A stretch of 14,640 nt of DNA from CANHCC01 sp040381555 (GTDB lineage Bacteria > Bacteroidota > Bacteroidia > J057 > RFSG01), in contig JBEIHC010000070.1 of the NCBI GenBank assembly GCA_040381555.1, positions 1-14,640 of the forward strand, given 5' to 3'. The position numbers and the translations under genes were made by a program. Positions 14,167-14,640 of the stretch are shown in pieces. How positions within the stretch are numbered: position 1 is the first letter of the stretch; every line of letters starts with the position of its first letter. Under the pieces are notes generated by a model, which was not told where the DNA came from, made no database searches, and saw nothing but the letters and a program-made list of their open reading frames with translations.

Positions 14167-14640
14167 TGTCCTGAAATAGGTTGACACCTTAAAACCTAAA
14201 AAGATGGAAACAAGAACGAAGCGAATCATTCAAAAGCGGTGGCGAGATATTACCCAAGCCGAACGGCATTCCATGGTTCAGGAAATGCTAAAGAACAAAT
14301 GGACCAAGCAGTATACCTGGGAACGGTATACCGGAGAGCCAGAAGAACATGGCCATATCCTAAAGTTTATGCGGCAGGCGGGATATGAAGAACTCCCACC
14401 GAACAGGCAAATTGTTCGTCAGCCAGGTGTCCGTACATTTGTTGGAAATCAAGATGTTATGTCCAAGAGTCCTAAATCAAATCAAGAATCTTTTGAAATG
14501 CTCCAGTTCAAGAATCGGATTGAGGATTTGGAGAAGCAGCTTAAGGATGCTCAATTGAAGGTTATCGCCTATGCAACAATGATTGAATTGGCTGAGAAAG
14601 AACTGAATATCAACATCAAAAAAAAGTTCAATTCCAAGTC
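14167..14640 (+). mobile_element. Left part of an IS3-family insertion sequence
   Basis: The element probably begins at TGTCCTGAAATAGGTTGACA (14167-14186), which has the TG start typical of IS3-family ends and lies 37 nt before the OrfA start. The OrfA protein inside is of IS3-family type. The right end, OrfB and the target duplication lie outside the window, so the boundary is provisional. Confidence 0.75.
14204..14640 (+). CDS. IS3-family transposase OrfA, cut by the window edge
   Basis: At least 145 residues from the ATG at 14204, open to the end of the window. The N-terminal third contains a DNA-binding region (ITQAERHSMVQEML, then WERYTGEPEEHGHILKFMRQ). Residues about 96-135 form a leucine-zipper-like coiled coil (LQFKNRIEDLEKQLKDAQLK) leading into IELAEKELNINIKKK, a close match to the C-terminal signature of IS150-type OrfA proteins (typically IEIAEKEFNIxIRKK). 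OrfA binds the IS ends and, usually through a programmed -1 frameshift, is fused to the DDE catalytic OrfB. An A8-G run (14618-14626) lies where such a slip could occur, but OrfB is not visible. It looks intact so far and may be active. Confidence 0.85.
   Translation, partial: METRTKRIIQKRWRDITQAERHSMVQEMLKNKWTKQYTWERYTGEPEEHGHILKFMRQAGYEELPPNRQIVRQPGVRTFVGNQDVMSKSPKSNQESFEMLQFKNRIEDLEKQLKDAQLKVIAYATMIELAEKELNINIKKKFNSK

Noticed and set aside
13730..14229. Three short open frames after the XRE gene on both strands
   Set aside because: They run through palindromic repeats and the IS end, show SLALSEKGRG-type repeat translation, and have no domain or start context.

Overview
The window looks like a chromosomal segment of a Bacteroidota bacterium, possibly of the Saprospiria or a related gliding/filamentous lineage. 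Three things point there. Two proteins end in type IX secretion (T9SS) type A sorting domains with the VYPNPF signature. Exported proteins mostly have signal peptides followed by Gln. Promoter-like TAnnTTTG elements occur, and Shine-Dalgarno sequences are not obvious. The exact genus cannot be read from the sequence.

Layout. Positions 1-325 hold two copies of a GC-rich 172-bp tandem repeat with a conserved hairpin. A short plus-strand unit follows (569-1268): an exported HNH-type Cys/His-rich protein and a small hypothetical protein, ending in a hairpin terminator. The centre of the window (1411-11437) is a large minus-strand gene block, read from high to low coordinates: a four-helix inner-membrane protein, a lipoprotein with a Lys/Asp-Glu and poly-Pro linker, an exported protein of unknown family, a probable outer-membrane beta-barrel, a 1562-residue T9SS-sorted surface protein with 6 + 10 Ig-like repeats, and a small exported DUF4384-like protein. 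Several of these genes overlap or nearly touch, and a promoter-like element lies upstream of the first. This is the most interesting part: it looks like a dedicated envelope assembly with one component for each compartment.

To the right are a 530-bp non-coding stretch with several hairpins and a strong terminator (11438-11968), a PEGA-like lipoprotein (11969-12583), and a small T9SS-sorted protein whose end appears frameshifted at an A7 run (12624-13136). A divergent XRE-type regulator follows (13352-13693). A non-coding stretch then carries inverted repeats and a GC-rich palindromic repeat. Last is the left end of an IS3-family insertion sequence, with its OrfA cut by the window edge (14167-14640).

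A short repeat with core GCGTGACGCACGGAA recurs in several intergenic gaps and within the tandem repeat. It is never inside a credible gene, apart from overlapping one stop codon. Functions are assigned from motif reading only; no database search was possible.
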